In this document: piece after piece, positions 1 to 11,013 of the stretch | Numbering within the stretch: the first letter of the stretch is position 1 | How the letters are laid out: every line of letters starts with the position of its first letter | Source of the DNA: Spirodela intermedia | Lineage: Eukaryota > Streptophyta > Magnoliopsida > Alismatales > Araceae | DNA: 64,000 nt | Reading direction: 5' to 3' | Assembly: GCA_902729315.2 (NCBI GenBank) | Contig: LR746281.1 | Coordinates: forward strand, 3,036,501 to 3,100,500 | Notes under the pieces: model-generated | Database searches by the model: none | Told to the model about the DNA's origin: nothing | The model's input: the letters and a program-made list of their open reading frames with translations, nothing else | Program-made: the position numbers and the translations under genes

Positions 1-2838
1 AAGAGAAAGGAGTAAGATTCCTTTCTTTCATATTCATATTGACATTTGGGAACTATGTCTCATTAATAACCTTTGTGTAAATAAGTGGTTTGTCACCTTT
101 ATAGATGTACATGGTGTGTGTGGGTATTTCTTCTAAAATAGAAGTTTGATGTTTGTGAAAATTTAAATTTTTTCTGTGCTATGATTAAAAATCAGTTTGG
201 CACTAGTATAAAAAAATCTAGATCCAATAATGCTAAATAATACTTTAACCAAAGTCTGAATTCATATTTTCAATCAAAGGGTGTCATGCATAAATTCTCT
301 TGTGTATATACTCCACACCAAAATGGCTTAGCCAAAAGGAAAAAACGACATATTTTAGAAGAACTCAATTGATTCTATTTCAAAATAATGTGCCAAAAAA
401 TTTCTAGGGTGAAGCTGTCCTTAACAGCTACATATCTCATCAACCGATTGCCCTCTAAAACCTTAGGCTTCTACAACCCTATAAACTCTTAGCAGTCCAC
501 TTTTTGCATCATCAAATTAAAACCATGTTAGAACCTAAGACATTTGGTTGCGTTTCCTTTATTTATCATCATAATTAGACTAAAGAGCAACTAGAACCAT
601 GATCACTTAAATGTATATTCCTTGTATATGTTAATAATCAAAAAAGGTACAAATGTTACCATCCCCTTATTTGAAAATTCTTTATGTGAATGGACATTAC
701 ATTTCATGAATCAGAACCTTATTTCAAAACTTTTCATCCAATGATCAAAGTTTATTTTTTTACAAATCATATTGATCAGCATATAGATGATTTAATTCCA
801 TCATCCTTAGGTAATTTGTTGATTCCCATTTCAGTCCCGAAAAAATCTTGTTCTATTCTAGATTACTTCCTGAAAAACTTAGATTTTATAAGGTCTACAC
901 TAGGTAGGGAAATTCAGATTCTAATTTGGCCGTAGAAAATATCTAGAATTCCACATCTACTTCATTTAATGATCAAGACATTTCAAACTGCAATTCACTT
1001 TCCATCACCTTAAGTAAATTAATATGTGAGTGCACCAAAAACCCTTGAAGTCAACTTTTTATCCTACCACAAACTCTCTCCACCTTATTGGTCCTTTCTT
1101 GTCTCCTTAGACACCACTACCATTCCAAAAAATGTCTCAAAGGCTCTATCCAATGAGTGAAAACAAGCTATAGGTGATGAAATGAAAGCTTTAGAAAAAA
1201 AATCAGACATGGGATCTGGTGGAATTACTAAAGGATAAGAAGATGGTTGATTGCAAATGGGTGTATATGGTGAAATATAAATCAGATGGTTTGATTGAAA
1301 GATATAGAGCTAAGCTGATGGCTAAAGGTTATACACAACTATATGGAATTGATTATCAAGAAACTTGTGACAAAAATGAATAGTGTCTGATTTTTATTAT
1401 CTTTAGCAACAATTTTTAGTAAGGACAGTCAACAGTATGATGTTAAAAAGGCTTTCTTATATGGTGATCTAGTCAAATAAGTTTATATGACTCTTCCACC
1501 AAGATATGGAGGTCAGCATTCATTGAATATTATTTGCAAATTAAAAAAGTTTCTTTATGGACTAAAACAGTCACCTCGAGCATGATTGGGATGTTTTACA
1601 ATAGCAATGAAAAAAAATGAAATTATAGTCAGGTGACCATACCTTATTCTCTGAACACTCTTCTTCAAGGGGAGTTACAGTTCTATTAATTTATGTTGAT
1701 GTTATCATCATCACATGAAATGATGAAATAGAAACATAACTTGAACCATTTTTTGGCTAAAACATTTGATATCAAGACATTGGGATGACTTAAATATTTT
1801 TTAGGAATTGAAGCAGCTCACTCTTCTAGAGGTATTTTCATCTCTGAATGTAAGTACCTAATAGATTTGTTGAGGAAAATAGGAAAATCTGTGTGTAAGC
1901 CAACCAATACACCCACTGATCAAAACCGCAAATTATGCATGGCAGAGGAAGAATTTTTTATTGACCATGAGATATATTAACGTCTCATTGGCCAGCCACT
2001 TTATCTTACACATACTTGATCAAATATCTCAGTGGGTAAGTATATTAAGTCAATTTATGCATTAGTCAAAAGAATCTCATTTACATGTAGCCTATCGAGT
2101 GTTACATTACTTGAAAGGCACACTTAGTACAAAAGTTTTCTTCAAACAAAGTGGGGAAGGTAGAAGTGGAAATGTTTACAGATGTTGATTAGGTAGGATC
2201 AATGATTGATTGAAAATCAACTTCTGGATATCTCGCATTTATTGGCGGCAACCTTGTCACTTGGAGAAGTAAAAAATTCAAGGCACTTGCCTTAGGTGTA
2301 TGAGAGTTACTCTGGGTGAAAAATTTGCTTGATGAGCTAAAAACCTCTCTAACTAGTCCTATGAAGATTTTTTGTGGCACTAAGTCAACAGTTAATCTTG
2401 TGCATATTCCGGTACAACATGATCATATTAAATATGTGGAGGTTGATCGTCATTTTATCAAAGAAAAGGTGGAGACAAATTTGATTTGTATGCCTTACAT
2501 CTCAACAAACAATAAATTGACAGATATACTTACAAAAGGCATCTTGGGCACACAACTACAGAAGATTATTTATTAGTTGGGAATGGATGACATCCATTCA
2601 CCAGCTTGAGGGGGAGTGTTGTTGAGATGTGCTTAATATATTGTCTCAAATACCTTATGTTTCTTGTAGTTATATGTCCGTGTTTGTGTGTCTAGAACCT
2701 TCTAGGAATCTGATATAAGTACCAGATATTGTTTTATTTGTAAGAGAGTTTTTCTTTTATCAAACAAGAAAAGTTTTTCTCTCCACGGGCGTTGTGATTA
2801 CTTGTCAGTGCACCGGATCAAGATTCATATTTTCTACA
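1..2838 (+). mobile_element. Ty1/copia retrotransposon remnant, 3' half of pol plus 3' LTR
   Basis: Broken plus-strand copia pol. Translated pieces in order: integrase-like text before 600; the start of reverse transcriptase around 1200-1370 (CKWVYMVKYKSDG, then YRAKLMAKGYTQ); the RT core at about 1480-1590 ([13 protein letters not shown]); the catalytic box near 1690, read as YVDV where YVDD is expected; and RNase H at 2220-2575 (STSGYLAFIGGNLVTWRSKK, later VQHDHIKYVEVDRHFIKE). A polypurine tract (ttgagggggagtg, about 2607-2619) follows, then a probable 3' LTR from 2617 starting TGTTG and perhaps ending TCTACA near 2838. Many stops and frameshifts mean it is dead. The 5' half is off the left edge, so no LTR pair or target duplication can be checked and the LTR end is approximate. 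Confidence 0.85.
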
Positions 2839-3683
2839 TTCCTTGTTTACTGCTATTAGATTTGGTGCAATGGCATCTCCTTTTGGTTTTCAAATCGCTT
2901 CACAGGTGTTTCATGACCTTTCATTGAATCTGATTGTTTGATCACCCCTGCTTTAATCTGGGTATTCTCTCACTTTCTTTAATCTAGGTCTTGTCACCTT
3001 CCTTGAATTGCCATGTTCCATTGCTTTTCTTATTTTCTCTTCCCCTATCTCACGAATAAGGTTTTAGGTATGGTTGAGGATTTCAAAAACGTTTTGCAAG
3101 TCCTTCAAGATTTTATTCCATATCTATAACTATCAACATGAAATTTGGGACTCCAGAATAATTCGTTGTGCAATTTACATGTTGGAACAGCTAAGAGTCC
3201 TAAGGTCCTTATTGGAATGCTTTTTTTGTTTCATTCTCATCCTCATTTACTACTTCATAGAAAGAATGTTCAGCAATCTCAGAGCTGTCTTTGACTGAGC
3301 ATTCATAAATCCCCAATCACTCTTATTCAACAGCTTTCAAATCTTACTTTCCAATTGGCCATTATTCTTCATGGTTGACAGGCAGGAACTAAGGATTCCT
3401 GAAGAATGCTCCTAGCTCTTCCACAAATTCACATGAAGTTAGACAGTCTCAGGATCATTTTCCATTGATCCTTAAACCTACAGATGCTAAACTTCCTATC
3501 CCTTTTGGTTGAGTGGAAGACTTGAATCTTTTTTCGCTGAAACGGGCATTGAGGGTGTCATATGGAGACTATCAAGCGGCCCCTCTGTGTGGTTAAAATC
3601 TGTACTCAATAAAGGCTTCTTATCCAAGCAATGAGGTGGTACTAATCAATCCAACCGACAAACCTTTGCAAGTCGAATAGGAA
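2839..3683. other. Low-information stretch between copia fragments
   Basis: AT-rich sequence without a supportable gene. It may be the internal region of the minus-strand LTR element whose primer-binding site lies at 3684-3695, but no conserved gag or pol motif was recognised on either strand. Confidence 0.4.
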
Positions 3684-3962
3684 GCTCTGATACCATGTCA
3701 AAGGTGAGATGATTCAGAAATCCGAATGATTTCCATTTTGAGATGTCAGAAATCCCTGTATATACATAATCAACCTATCCTGTATGAACATTCCGTTTGC
3801 CATCCCTTGGCTCCATTCACTTGATTGCCATTCGTAGAGAGTGCATAGTAGCCCACGACTGTCAAAGTGATGTGGGATTGAACACAACGGCCCCCACCTC
3901 TGAGGCAAGAGTACCCCACCTTTCATTTAAGTAGGCCACTTTTTCTGGAATGCAGCCCGACA
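3684..3962 (-). mobile_element. LTR-retrotransposon 5' end in minus orientation: primer-binding site and LTR
   Basis: The plus strand reads gctctgatacca at 3684-3695, the exact reverse complement of the initiator tRNA-Met primer-binding site TGGTATCAGAGC. It directly touches a TGTCAAAGG end at 3696, as expected at the inner border of a 5' LTR in an element read on the minus strand. The LTR runs rightward to an unknown end; 3962 (CCCGACA) is only a guess. It contains ATCCCACATC on the minus strand near 3870-3880, a motif common in plant LTR promoters. No partner LTR was found, so this is a fragment. Confidence 0.6.
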
Positions 3963-4660
3963 TGCTCAATTAGGTTCGCTCCATCTTCCTTACTACTTAC
4001 CCAAGATAAGAGTTGATCAAACTATCGTCTGTGACATCAGCTTGATGTCCATAGTCTTTTGTTTGTAGGACAAACGTATCATCTTAGGACTAGCTTTTTC
4101 TTCTTTGTAGATGCATTTTAGAGTTTTCCAATCAATCTTCTTATTAGTCTAAGTCACATACAGTAAATACATCACAGATCCTTTATTTCGGCTTTTGCTC
4201 TGTTATAGTGATGTTGTTGATGTACGTGTAATCTTACATTGAGCTGCAGAAACCATATACTGGAAATAATAAATCAACATCTCCCTATGGGCAATGTTTT
4301 CTCTTTTAGGTTTGTCTTTGAATCCTTACCTTACACAATTTCCGATGCACATTTATTTCTTCATCGTTTGTTAAATAATTATTTTCATCTTATGATATAA
4401 CTTTAAGATATATCAAACAAGAAGTTATAGCCTTTTTCTCTCTCGACGTCTTCCATCTTTAATTGATCACGATAGTAGTTTTGTGTAACCTCACTTAGTA
4501 GCTTGCATATTCTTTTTCTTGTTTTTATATTTCGACATTTTTTATTTTCTTCATGGAACGTTGTCAAAACTAAGTACATGTCACTTAGATCAGTTTGGCT
4601 TACATATTTTCATGTCGAAGTATGAATGATGGTGACTCATGTATTTGTAAATGCTTTCAG

Positions 4661-7600
4661 AATGACAAAGAAGTATTTATGGAGTCACTAATCTGCAGAA
4701 TGGATGCGGACTGCAGGAGGCTTCTTGTTTGCAAACTAGATCTAGATTGCAAGAAGAGCCTTCTATTTGATTTTGAGGTTGGTTCAATGAAACATATATT
4801 TAATGATTTGCACAATTAGTTAACGATTTTATTGTTCTATCGTTAGAGGAAGAAATTAATGAATAAACTTGATTTGGATGACCCTGTCTCCTCTATATAT
4901 TTATATAGAAATATATAGCTCCCACATATTCTAAGACTCTCCAAAATGTTGGATCATATAGATTGTTTCATCAAGTGTATATCATTGCAAAGAAGGATTA
5001 CTAATGTTTAGTAATGAAAATAGATCTCTAGATTAAATCATTTTGAACACCACTTAGACATACACTTGGATGATGGCAACAGTGGTACAATATAAACTTT
5101 AACATTTTTCATCCCATTATTTCGTAAGTTAGACAAGAACATAGTCTACGATAGCCATGCTAGAATTGAGTAGGTTGGTCATGAACTTTTGATAATAGTA
5201 ATGTGATCACATTACACAAAACATTAGGCATGATCCGTATAATCTACGGAAAGTATAATGATCATTGACTACTTTACAATGGAGGTGAATGAAGAACTTA
5301 ATGCTCTAATCCCTTAATTCCAATTGTATAAGCTTCAATGGGAGAAGGATGGAGGTTCCACAATAAGGGGGCTATGTCCAAGTTTGTGTTGCCATTTTTC
5401 CGCTCAAAAGGGTTAAAAAATGGAATCAAGAGTAAGCAAGAGTATTCCAACTCAAACCCTTCATTCAAAACCTAAACCATAAACACCTTTAGGATGTCAT
5501 AATTAAGCTTTTACCTTATGCTTTACACTCCCCCCTCAAGTGAAGTAAATATATTTTTTCATACCCAACTTATAAATTGTTGAAATGAAAGAGTTGTTGC
5601 CAATCCTTTCAGAAGACGTTTGTTCCTGGTCTTCTGAATGAACACAAGGAACATGTACTATTTTTGATACTTACCTTTCTATGATGAAATGCCAAGTAGC
5701 CTTTGTGTCCTGGACTGAACTGATAATGTTGAAAGCGAAAATGCCCAGAAGAGGACCTCATGAGACCATGAACTGAGACCGCTACCTTCTGGGACCATTG
5801 AGTTTTTCACATTTAATTTAAGCTTAGACTACACTTCCATAGAAAAGCCCCAGAGTGGGATTTGGCCTTAACCACATTAATGAAGCCTTCAACCTGCAAA
5901 TGATCAGATGAATCCGTAATGTAGCCATGACTTTTAAGTACCTTCATATGTGATTGTTGACTTTCAAGTGAGTGGTGCATAAGGCTTGTTATGTAGTAAT
6001 TTTTCCGAAGGATCAATTTAAATTTCTATGTCACCGAAGATAGAAACTAGCAAACAGGATTACCTTTAAAACGAAACCTTCTCTCAATAAACATGGAAAA
6101 GCGTGTGAACAGTATGATTTACATACATCTTGTTCGAATGTTTATGCTGCTATATTTTTATTAAAAATTTGTTGAGCACAGGGACAAATTAGCAGTTAGA
6201 AAGTAGGTTTTTTTGATCAACACCTCCTGTCAATCAGCAATCTTCTTTCTGAAACTAAAAGATCCAAGTAATAAGTCCAAACATAATATGCAGAAATGTT
6301 CATCCTGCTAATTTAAAATCAACCCCGAATATAAATAGACTAGCACAAAGTCAGGAAGCATGTCGTTATGTTATTTACAGAATTTCCCTCTCGTTATGTT
6401 ATTTACAGAATTTCCCTAGGCAGTCATATTTACTTTTTTCAATCCCACAATCAAAGAGAGATAAGGGAAAAGCATGAGCACATCAGTTCACTACCTTAAG
6501 AGGCGAAACATAGAGAGATCAGTTGATCCCATTTGAATAATTGAGAGATGAGATCACGAAAATCTCTTCAAAAGTAAAATGATTGGTAATGTCGAGTATG
6601 CCTCTCAAGACTCTTTAAAATGGTCTATAAATTAATGATTTTTTCCTCTGAAAATTATGCCGTCATTTGTTAGAAACCATAAGCATTGCTTCTTCTAACA
6701 AAGAAGAGAAAAAAAGCGTGCAGAATTTGTTTTCTTATACTACAGTAACACTTAAAACAAATGTTATTTATGTATTATTTCTCTTCAACAATCATTATTG
6801 CTGTGTCTGCCTTATGGCATGAAGCAACCAACAATGTGTTATCGTCATGTTATGTCTCAACAGAATAATATGATATTCAGAACCTTAACCATTTGGAAAA
6901 CCTTCTTTTCATGTTATGATATTATTCAAATAGATAGTTTTTCATTTTTAACCTTATGTTAATTATTATGATTATAAATTTTATTTTCCTAGGTTGCGTA
7001 ATTATTTAAAGCTATTTTACACTTTGTTCCCTAGCTTGTGTTAGAATTTGCAAGGAAATTTATGTGAGAAATGGGTAGCCTCTTAATGTTTTCATTGCAG
7101 TTTTTTCCGACCTTTTACTCGTTTTAAAAATCATGTTTGATTTGTTAAATCCTTTTTACATTTAGGTCAGTGACAGTCATGAACAAAGACACGATCTCCC
7201 AGGAAAAGCCGCCATACTTAATTCTCAAGAAAAAATTTCTGGGACATATCTCACAGGAAGATCACCCTTCCCAAATTTGGATTCTTTTATTGAAGCTATT
7301 GGCTCATTGGAAAATACTCTGGGTACTGTTCTATTTCTTTCAAATTTTCTTCTGGTTTTGATTCTCTCTTCTTCAGAAAGTTTTATTCTTCTTTGTCTGA
7401 AACAATATATTGTAATATGTATTTAACTTGCATTAACTTTGCATAGTTCGTACAATGCAGAAAAGTTTTCCTCTCATCATTTGATTCCATGGCACTGTTT
7501 CTACAAAGATGTTTTCCATATTGGACCATATTTCCATGTTGAAATCCAATGATTTCTTTGTTTGGCTGCTAGAGTAGTGATGTCTAGATTGACTATGAAA

Positions 7601-10279
7601 TCCCCTTTCAACATATCTGTGCTCTAGAGTCTCAGGAGTGCTATCTGGGTTCTTCTGGATTGTCTTTTCTTCAGTTTTCTTTTCCAAGAAACAATGTTTG
7701 TGTTCACCTGTAAACACATTCCATAAACATTGACAGCTTTATTTTGGAAGATTGATAATCAGATTTCCGTAGACATATTTTTTATGACTTTTTTACCTGC
7801 ATTGGAGTGCAAAGATTTGAAACAGATCTAAAATGCCTGCATAGTGAATTCACCATTCCCTCTGCATCATAAAGCTTCCATACTTTCCAGGTGCCTGTGA
7901 CCAACGTGTAACTGTAACAAGGAAGTCGCAAGGATCCTGGTAACAGTGACCCATGGCTACTCATGACAAGGGGTTTTTCACATCAGGAAGCGAAGAATCC
8001 TAATATGAGTTTTTTTTGGAGGGTCCAAAATGGATTTGGGTAATTTTTTAGTTAACGGCCGTTGTTGTGGAGTCTTGAGAAAATTATGAGGGACATTGGT
8101 TATCATCATTGTCATCATTCAAAGACCAATGGTGAGGACTTTTTGCTACTTTTGTCAGATTCGGGCTAAGAAGAGTGGGTTGCCAAGAATTCAATGGAAG
8201 TCAAGAGGGAAATGGGACAGCAAGGGCAGTGACAACCATTATTAGGTTTTATTGCATGTGTACTTATAATTAATGATTAAGCTCCGAAAGGAGAATAAAT
8301 TCTAAAATATTCCCAAAAAGCATGCCCTGGGGGCTGTCTAAAACTCAGATACGTGTAACTCCTTTCTCTGTTTTATTTTTAAAAGTCGGATACTTAAAAA
8401 GGTGAAGTGAACACTTAAATTTGAACGGAGCATGCAGCACGCTAATGGTGTAACTTTAGCTTCATATACAGGCTTATGAAGCCATTTAAATTATGATTCT
8501 CGCTTTGAGGCATTAGAACTGAAAGCTCTGGTTCATCATGGGTTAGTGTACCATTTTCCTGCTTCTCCAAATTTCATACAAAGAATGCATCATGAGAACT
8601 ATGCTCCTTTTTGGAATTTGATTTGATTTTCCGATTTGAAGTTTTCTATTTTAAGTGAATTTCTGCCCATGTGAAGTGAGATATTACATTTCAATGATGC
8701 ATGTGTAACTATTTGTGGTACAGTTAACTGCTATCTGATAACCAGTGTGTTACTTACCGTCATCTTCCGATTATCTAACATGAATATATACATAAAATGA
8801 AACGTCAACATTTTCTCTACTCCATCCAGTTTTGGTGAGCAAGAAGATGGATATTTACGAATAGGATCTGACGTTTATTCAAATAAATGTGTTTAGGACC
8901 GTCAGAAATACGGGCAATCTGATTTTGCATCAATTTTCAATTTTCATGGTCATTTTTTCTTCACGATTTCCTGGTTTTTGTTACTCATGAAAGGGACTTG
9001 TTATGTTCTGTTGCAAAGTTTTAACCATACCATTGTTATGATTATACAGGAAAAATCAGAAGCTGGTACTGGTTTTCTGAATTTGGCTTGATGATATACA
9101 GTATGTTAAGGAGTAGATATTGTGAAAGGATCGGGCGTGAACATAAAAGCAATCATGGTAATTTTCTTTTCGTTATTTACTAGAGGAAGCAAACCGCTTC
9201 CACCACTACTGGCCTTTCTCTTTTTGAATGATCCATGCTTCTATATAGACGTTGAAGCTTCTCAGTAGAGAGGATAGTCACTTCCATATTCACTAAGGAT
9301 CGTAGGCCTCGAGCTTTTCTGCGTCCATTGAAAGGAGTTGAGGTCCCCTGAATGATCAACTGTTTTTTGGTGCAGACCATGAAAATAGTGAGCGCAGTAT
9401 ATTTTTGACAGCTTATGGATCATTACTATATTACTTCTCCCATTTCATATTCAATTCCCATCAGACTATCTTTGAAACAAAAAAATAAAAAAAAACGTGC
9501 ATGATACTCTATCAACGGGGGGGTATTGTGTAATATGGGCATCCATGGAACGTGACAGATATTCTAATACAAGATATCAGAAACTTGCACCTGCTAAATG
9601 TCTCATGGTGTGTATTTCCGAGCAACTAATTCTAGCATCTTTTTCCAGTAATGTATGTCGTTGATTTCAGAAGCGGCATCTACTACCAAAAGTGTTACGA
9701 TCCTGATTGTAAAGGTACATACATGGGTGCTTCTTCTACCAGCTTATTTTATGGTCATCTACTATTTTACTTGTACTTGGTGTATCTTTATTGCGTAAGT
9801 TTTTATACTGGATGCTCTATTTATTGACCAGGATATCGTTCTCCATTCCGCCCACTGCCCAAGGATGTAGTCCCGGATGGAGTGACCTTTTCTTGCTCGA
9901 CACAGAGGGGGAACCGTGAGGATTCGTCAAATGTTGACTTTGACTTTCAGCTCGTTGAAGGCATTCCTGAGGAGGGTTCCATTGACGACTGTGAATGGAT
10001 TACTGAGAGCTGTAAGAAGGACAGAGGATGGTGGCAAGAAGCCCTGAATTTTACAGAGCACATCGAGAGAATGAGACAGATGCCTGAGTCCTGCAACAAG
10101 GTTAGATCATATCCTTTCAAGGCTCCTTTTTTTTTCCCTTTTGTTTTCATGTATGACATAATTCAGTTCGAGTTATATGATTTCTTATATAGTTTTCTCA
10201 TATATGACATATTTTCTGGCTGATATTATCCACCTGGAACTTTGATTAAATTCATATATAGATATATAGATAGACATAC

Positions 10280-10310
<31 letters not shown>

Positions 10311-11013
10311 TCTGATTAAAAAGATCATTGTGATTAAATTCCTAGGAAGAAATTAAATGCCTACACGAAGTAAAATAAATGGAGAAAAGCAAAGGAAAAT
10401 TTTGTAAACTTTCATCAAGGCCCTAGTGAAGGATAATGAAGAGATAGCTACGTTAATAAAGCCTTGAAAACCTCTGACAGTTCCTGTTTCCACACTGGAT
10501 AGAAAGATTTATTTATTCATTTACCATTGTTTTCATCTGTCTTCCATCTGATGGATTGATCTTTCTAGTTCTATTGCCTCCTTTCACCAGTCGTCTGATC
10601 CAGATGAGCTCCAGTTTTCTCCCCCAGTTTGTAGAAATAAATAATTCATTAAAATTTGTCTTTTATCTCTCATCTCAAACCGTATTTTTACTCCTTTTAC
10701 AGAATAATTATCTTTCCAATCAAAAATGCTTCCCTCATTTTATCTCAATCTGCTTTTACTCCTTTCATAAAAACTTTTACAATTCACGTTTCCAACCATG
10801 ATCTTGAAGGGCAAAGTACTTTGCTTATTTTTATTCATGGATCCTTGAGATTGCTTCCATTGGATCCCTTCTTTCCCCAATTCAATGATTTTTTTTTCTT
10901 CTGAAACTTCTTCCAAGATGAACCAGGATGTGGAGGAGAGTCAAGACTGGTGGATGGATGCCGAAAGCTTCATCTCTAAGGTTGAGGAAAATCATTCACT
11001 CGACGCTCGATAA
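4661..11013 (+). CDS. PRIMPOL: PrimPol-type DNA primase-polymerase, 3' part with zinc finger (partial, 6 exons)
   Basis: Exons: 4661-4777, 7166-7322, 9050-9157, 9649-9714, 9832-10100, 10918-11013 (TAA at 11011). All junctions are GT-AG and phases agree (0, 1, 1, 1, 0). The first in-window exon (RRLLVCKLDLDCKKSLLFD) matches the region after the archaeo-eukaryotic primase core. Exons 3 and 4 carry the PrimPol zinc finger: CERIGREH, then YYQKCYDPDCK, giving the family's Cys-His-Cys-Cys ligands, followed by FRPLPKDV. The tail is acidic with two WW motifs. In the family the protein re-primes stalled DNA synthesis in nucleus and organelles; the zinc finger is needed for priming and the tail recruits RPA. 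The catalytic N-terminus is not visible: upstream DNA is copia fragments, so the 5' exons are either beyond the left edge or lost. Introns are long (2388, 1727, 491, 117 and 817 bp). Whether the locus is intact is unknown. Confidence 0.85.
5527..6016 (-). mobile_element. Copia-like fragment on the minus strand (RNase H end, polypurine tract) in a PrimPol intron
   Basis: The plus strand reads cactcccccctcaag at about 5527-5541, the reverse complement of a copia polypurine tract (CTTGAGGGGGGAGTG) at a 3' LTR junction. To its right, in the order expected for a minus-strand element, 5813-6016 translates on the minus strand to SSDHLQVEGFINV, resembling the copia RNase H stretch HLxVEGYTDADWA with damaged residues. 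The matching 3' LTR would lie left of 5527 but I could not delimit it. Confidence 0.45.
6363..6418. repeat. Perfect tandem duplication of a 28-bp unit
   Basis: Two adjacent copies starting tcgttatgttatttacag, identical except for the last base. They lie in the PrimPol intron between exons 4661-4777 and 7166-7322. Each copy contains an acceptor-like ttatttacag. Confidence 0.9.
10256..10312. repeat. GA-rich microsatellite
   Basis: An atatag-rich lead passes into an uninterrupted (GA)n run ending near 10310, within the last PrimPol intron. Confidence 0.9.
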
